Assembly: GCA_964412685.1 (NCBI GenBank)
Contig: CAYPPS010000013.1
Location: forward strand, 1 to 14,743
Length of the DNA: 14,743 nucleotides
Direction of reading: 5' to 3'
Source of the DNA: CAYPPS01 sp964412685
GTDB lineage: Bacteria; Patescibacteriota; Microgenomatia; PFEM01; CAYPPS01
The notes under the pieces are model-generated. The model did not search any database. It worked only from the letters and a program-made list of their open reading frames with translations, and was not told where the DNA came from. Below, one piece after another: positions 13,865 to 14,743 of the stretch. A program made the position numbers and the translations under genes. The stretch's first letter is position 1, and the number at the start of each line of letters is the position of its first letter.

Positions 13865-14377
13865 ATGAAGAGCCCATACACCAAACAAGGAGATAAAGGT
13901 AAAACGAACTTGATAGGAAACAAAAAAGTCAACAAAGACAACCCTCACATAGAAACCTTGGGAACAATCGATGAACTCAACAGTCTTTTAGGAGTGACAA
14001 TCAGTTTCCGTCAAAAAAAAAGCCAAGAAACAAAACTTCTTAAAAGTATCCAAGCAGATCTAATTAAAATTTCCTCTCTTTTGGCCAATCCCAAAACAGC
14101 TCGAGAAAACAACTATCTAAAACAAAAAATCGAATTTCTGGAAAAAATAATCGACAAAAAAACAAACAAACTACCACCTCTGAAAGAATTTGTTATTCCC
14201 GGAGGTAAAAAAACAACGGCCTTACTTCATCTAAACCGAGCCGTTTGCAGAAGAGCAGAAAGAAGAGTGGTCACTCTATCCCAAAAGGAAAAAATAAATC
14301 CCCAAATTTTAATTTATCTAAACCGCTTGTCAGATTTTCTTTTTGTTCTAAGCTTGGATGCAGACAAAAAACGTTAA
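13865..14377 (+). CDS. Cob(I)alamin adenosyltransferase, PduO/MMAB type
   Basis: Transfers the adenosyl group of ATP to cob(I)alamin to make adenosylcobalamin, in the cytoplasm. The 170-residue protein has the usual length and all main blocks: YTKQGDKGKTNLIGNKKV with a K-x-N/D (ATP-binding N-terminus), ETLGTIDELNSLLG, EFVIPGGKK, then LNRAVCRRAERRVV with the conserved RRAER, and YLNRLSDFLFVLSLDADKK. No cobalamin synthesis or cobalamin-using gene is in the window. In a reduced genome the likely user is a class II (B12-dependent) ribonucleotide reductase, with cobalamin taken up from outside; that is inference. Single gene with its own extended -10 promoter, convergent with the DUF4258 gene 29 bases downstream. 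No clear ribosome site is visible. Confidence 0.92.
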   Translation: MKSPYTKQGDKGKTNLIGNKKVNKDNPHIETLGTIDELNSLLGVTISFRQKKSQETKLLKSIQADLIKISSLLANPKTARENNYLKQKIEFLEKIIDKKTNKLPPLKEFVIPGGKKTTALLHLNRAVCRRAERRVVTLSQKEKINPQILIYLNRLSDFLFVLSLDADKKR

Positions 14378-14406
14378 TCTAACTTGAAGTATTCACGAAA
14401 CACGTT

Positions 14407-14631
14407 TTAGCGCCTTTTTCTTTTCCAAGCCGAAACAACTATTATCTTACCATCCTTCTCGTCAAAATTAACCCCAATCTCTTTTCCTCGATATTTCTTA
14501 ATCGCATTCCACTCTCCTCCAAAACTAGCCTTCTCTCTACTACCAGCTTGCAAAACATAACGAATATCCTTCTCGGACAAATTTCGTTCCTCCATCTTCC
14601 TCAAAACTCGATTGGTAAAAATAGTAAGCAC
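14407..14631 (-). CDS. DUF4258-like small protein
   Basis: A 74-residue protein resembling the DUF4258 family. It has an N-terminal strand and helix (TNRVLRKMEERNLSEKDIRYVLQAG), a middle strand pair and a terminal IIVVSAWKRKRR. The family is of unknown function, and some members resemble RelE-fold toxins; no antitoxin gene is adjacent, although the partial gene upstream on the other strand is unread. It starts at GTG 14631, exactly where transcription should begin from TGATACAAT at 14638-14646, so the mRNA would be leaderless. An ATG twelve codons later (MEERN) is possible but would cut the first strand. Confidence 0.65.
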   Translation of the reverse strand: MLTIFTNRVLRKMEERNLSEKDIRYVLQAGSREKASFGGEWNAIKKYRGKEIGVNFDEKDGKIIVVSAWKRKRR

Positions 14632-14637
14632 AAAATT

Positions 14638-14646
14638 ATTGTATCA
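14638..14646 (-). promoter_or_regulatory. Extended -10 promoter for the DUF4258 gene
   Basis: TGATACAAT on the minus strand fits TGnTATAAT with one change. The GTG start codon begins 6 bases after it, so the first transcribed base should fall on or next to the start codon. Confidence 0.5.
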
Positions 14647-14652
14647 TTGCGA

Positions 14653-14658
14653 TATAAT
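14653..14658 (+). promoter_or_regulatory. -10 box for the right-edge gene
   Basis: A perfect TATAAT, 11 bases before the ATG at 14670 and only a few bases from the divergent -10 of the DUF4258 gene. The two promoters overlap, so RNA polymerase can probably serve only one direction at a time. No -35 match is seen. Confidence 0.4.
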
Positions 14659-14669
14659 ATAGGATAAAA

Positions 14670-14743
14670 ATGAAGGAGCAATTACGTCCGAGTGAAGAAG
14701 AAGCAAAAGAGCCAATTCCGAAGGACAATGAAAGCTGGATAAG
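14670..14743 (+). CDS. Start of an unidentified gene, cut by the window edge
   Basis: ATG preceded by AGGA and by a TATAAT box, then 24 open codons to the edge of the window. The visible residues are highly charged (MKEQLRPSEEEAKEPIPK then DNESWI), with no signal peptide so far. Too short to identify. Confidence 0.4.
   Translation, partial: MKEQLRPSEEEAKEPIPKDNESWI

Noticed and set aside
13787..13948. N-terminal extension of the 82-residue minus-strand frame
   Set aside because: It runs over the start of the adenosyltransferase gene and its promoter on the other strand, and a -10 box sits just before the ATG at 13786.
14368..14408. Bidirectional terminator (AAAACGT with ACGTTTT) between the adenosyltransferase and DUF4258 genes
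   Set aside because: The stem is AT-rich with a 27-base loop, too weak to support.
1..14743. CRISPR arrays, insertion sequences, tRNA or rRNA genes, attachment sites
   Set aside because: No regular spaced repeats, transposase motifs, terminal inverted repeats or tRNA-like folds were seen.

Overview
This window looks like a piece of a small-genome bacterium of the Patescibacteria / Candidate Phyla Radiation, most plausibly of the Microgenomates type. This is an inference from protein style and gene set, not from a marker tree. The genes are tightly packed and moderately AT-rich. There are several secreted or membrane-anchored proteins with Pro/Thr linkers (LTD, tandem CAP, bactofilin-like), an ftsEX cluster with a coiled-coil M23 protein, a fused TsaC-TsaE, and a PduO-type cobalamin adenosyltransferase. 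RF2 is present and TGA serves as a stop for several genes, so the code is the standard bacterial one and not the UGA-recoded code of Gracilibacteria/SR1.

Layout. Positions 15-581 (minus) hold a secreted Cys/His-rich protein with two ~65-residue repeats. Upstream of it is a 300-base leader with a strong promoter, an apparent ~95-nt structured RNA that ends in an intrinsic terminator, and a second terminator-like hairpin. A DUF2292 (YezD-like) small gene follows at 893-1060. From 7431 down to 1147 runs a minus-strand operon: small membrane protein, prfB, a one-TM anchored protein, ftsE, ftsX, an EnvC-like coiled-coil protein with a circularly permuted M23 domain, a frameshifted lamin-tail-domain surface protein, and a VanZ-like protein. 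An extended -10 promoter lies inside the operon upstream of the anchored protein and ftsEX.

Divergent from that operon, 7487-9546 (plus) encodes a TsaC-TsaE fusion and TsaD, which overlap, for the tRNA t6A37 modification. A run of about 100 N (to 9647) cuts the 3' end of tsaD and of a convergent tandem-CAP protein gene (to 10630, minus). Then come an extracytoplasmic bactofilin-like beta-helix protein with a membrane C-terminus (minus), a divergent large multi-pass membrane protein resembling GT-C glycosyltransferases (plus), an 82-residue orphan (minus), the cobalamin adenosyltransferase (plus), a DUF4258 protein (minus), and the start of one more gene at the right edge (plus).

The central theme is cell envelope and division. 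FtsE and FtsX would drive conformational control of the coiled-coil M23 peptidoglycan hydrolase or its activator, with envelope-anchored proteins expressed alongside. Several genes have a -10 element only 6-8 bases before the start codon and no ribosome binding site, which suggests that leaderless mRNAs are common here.
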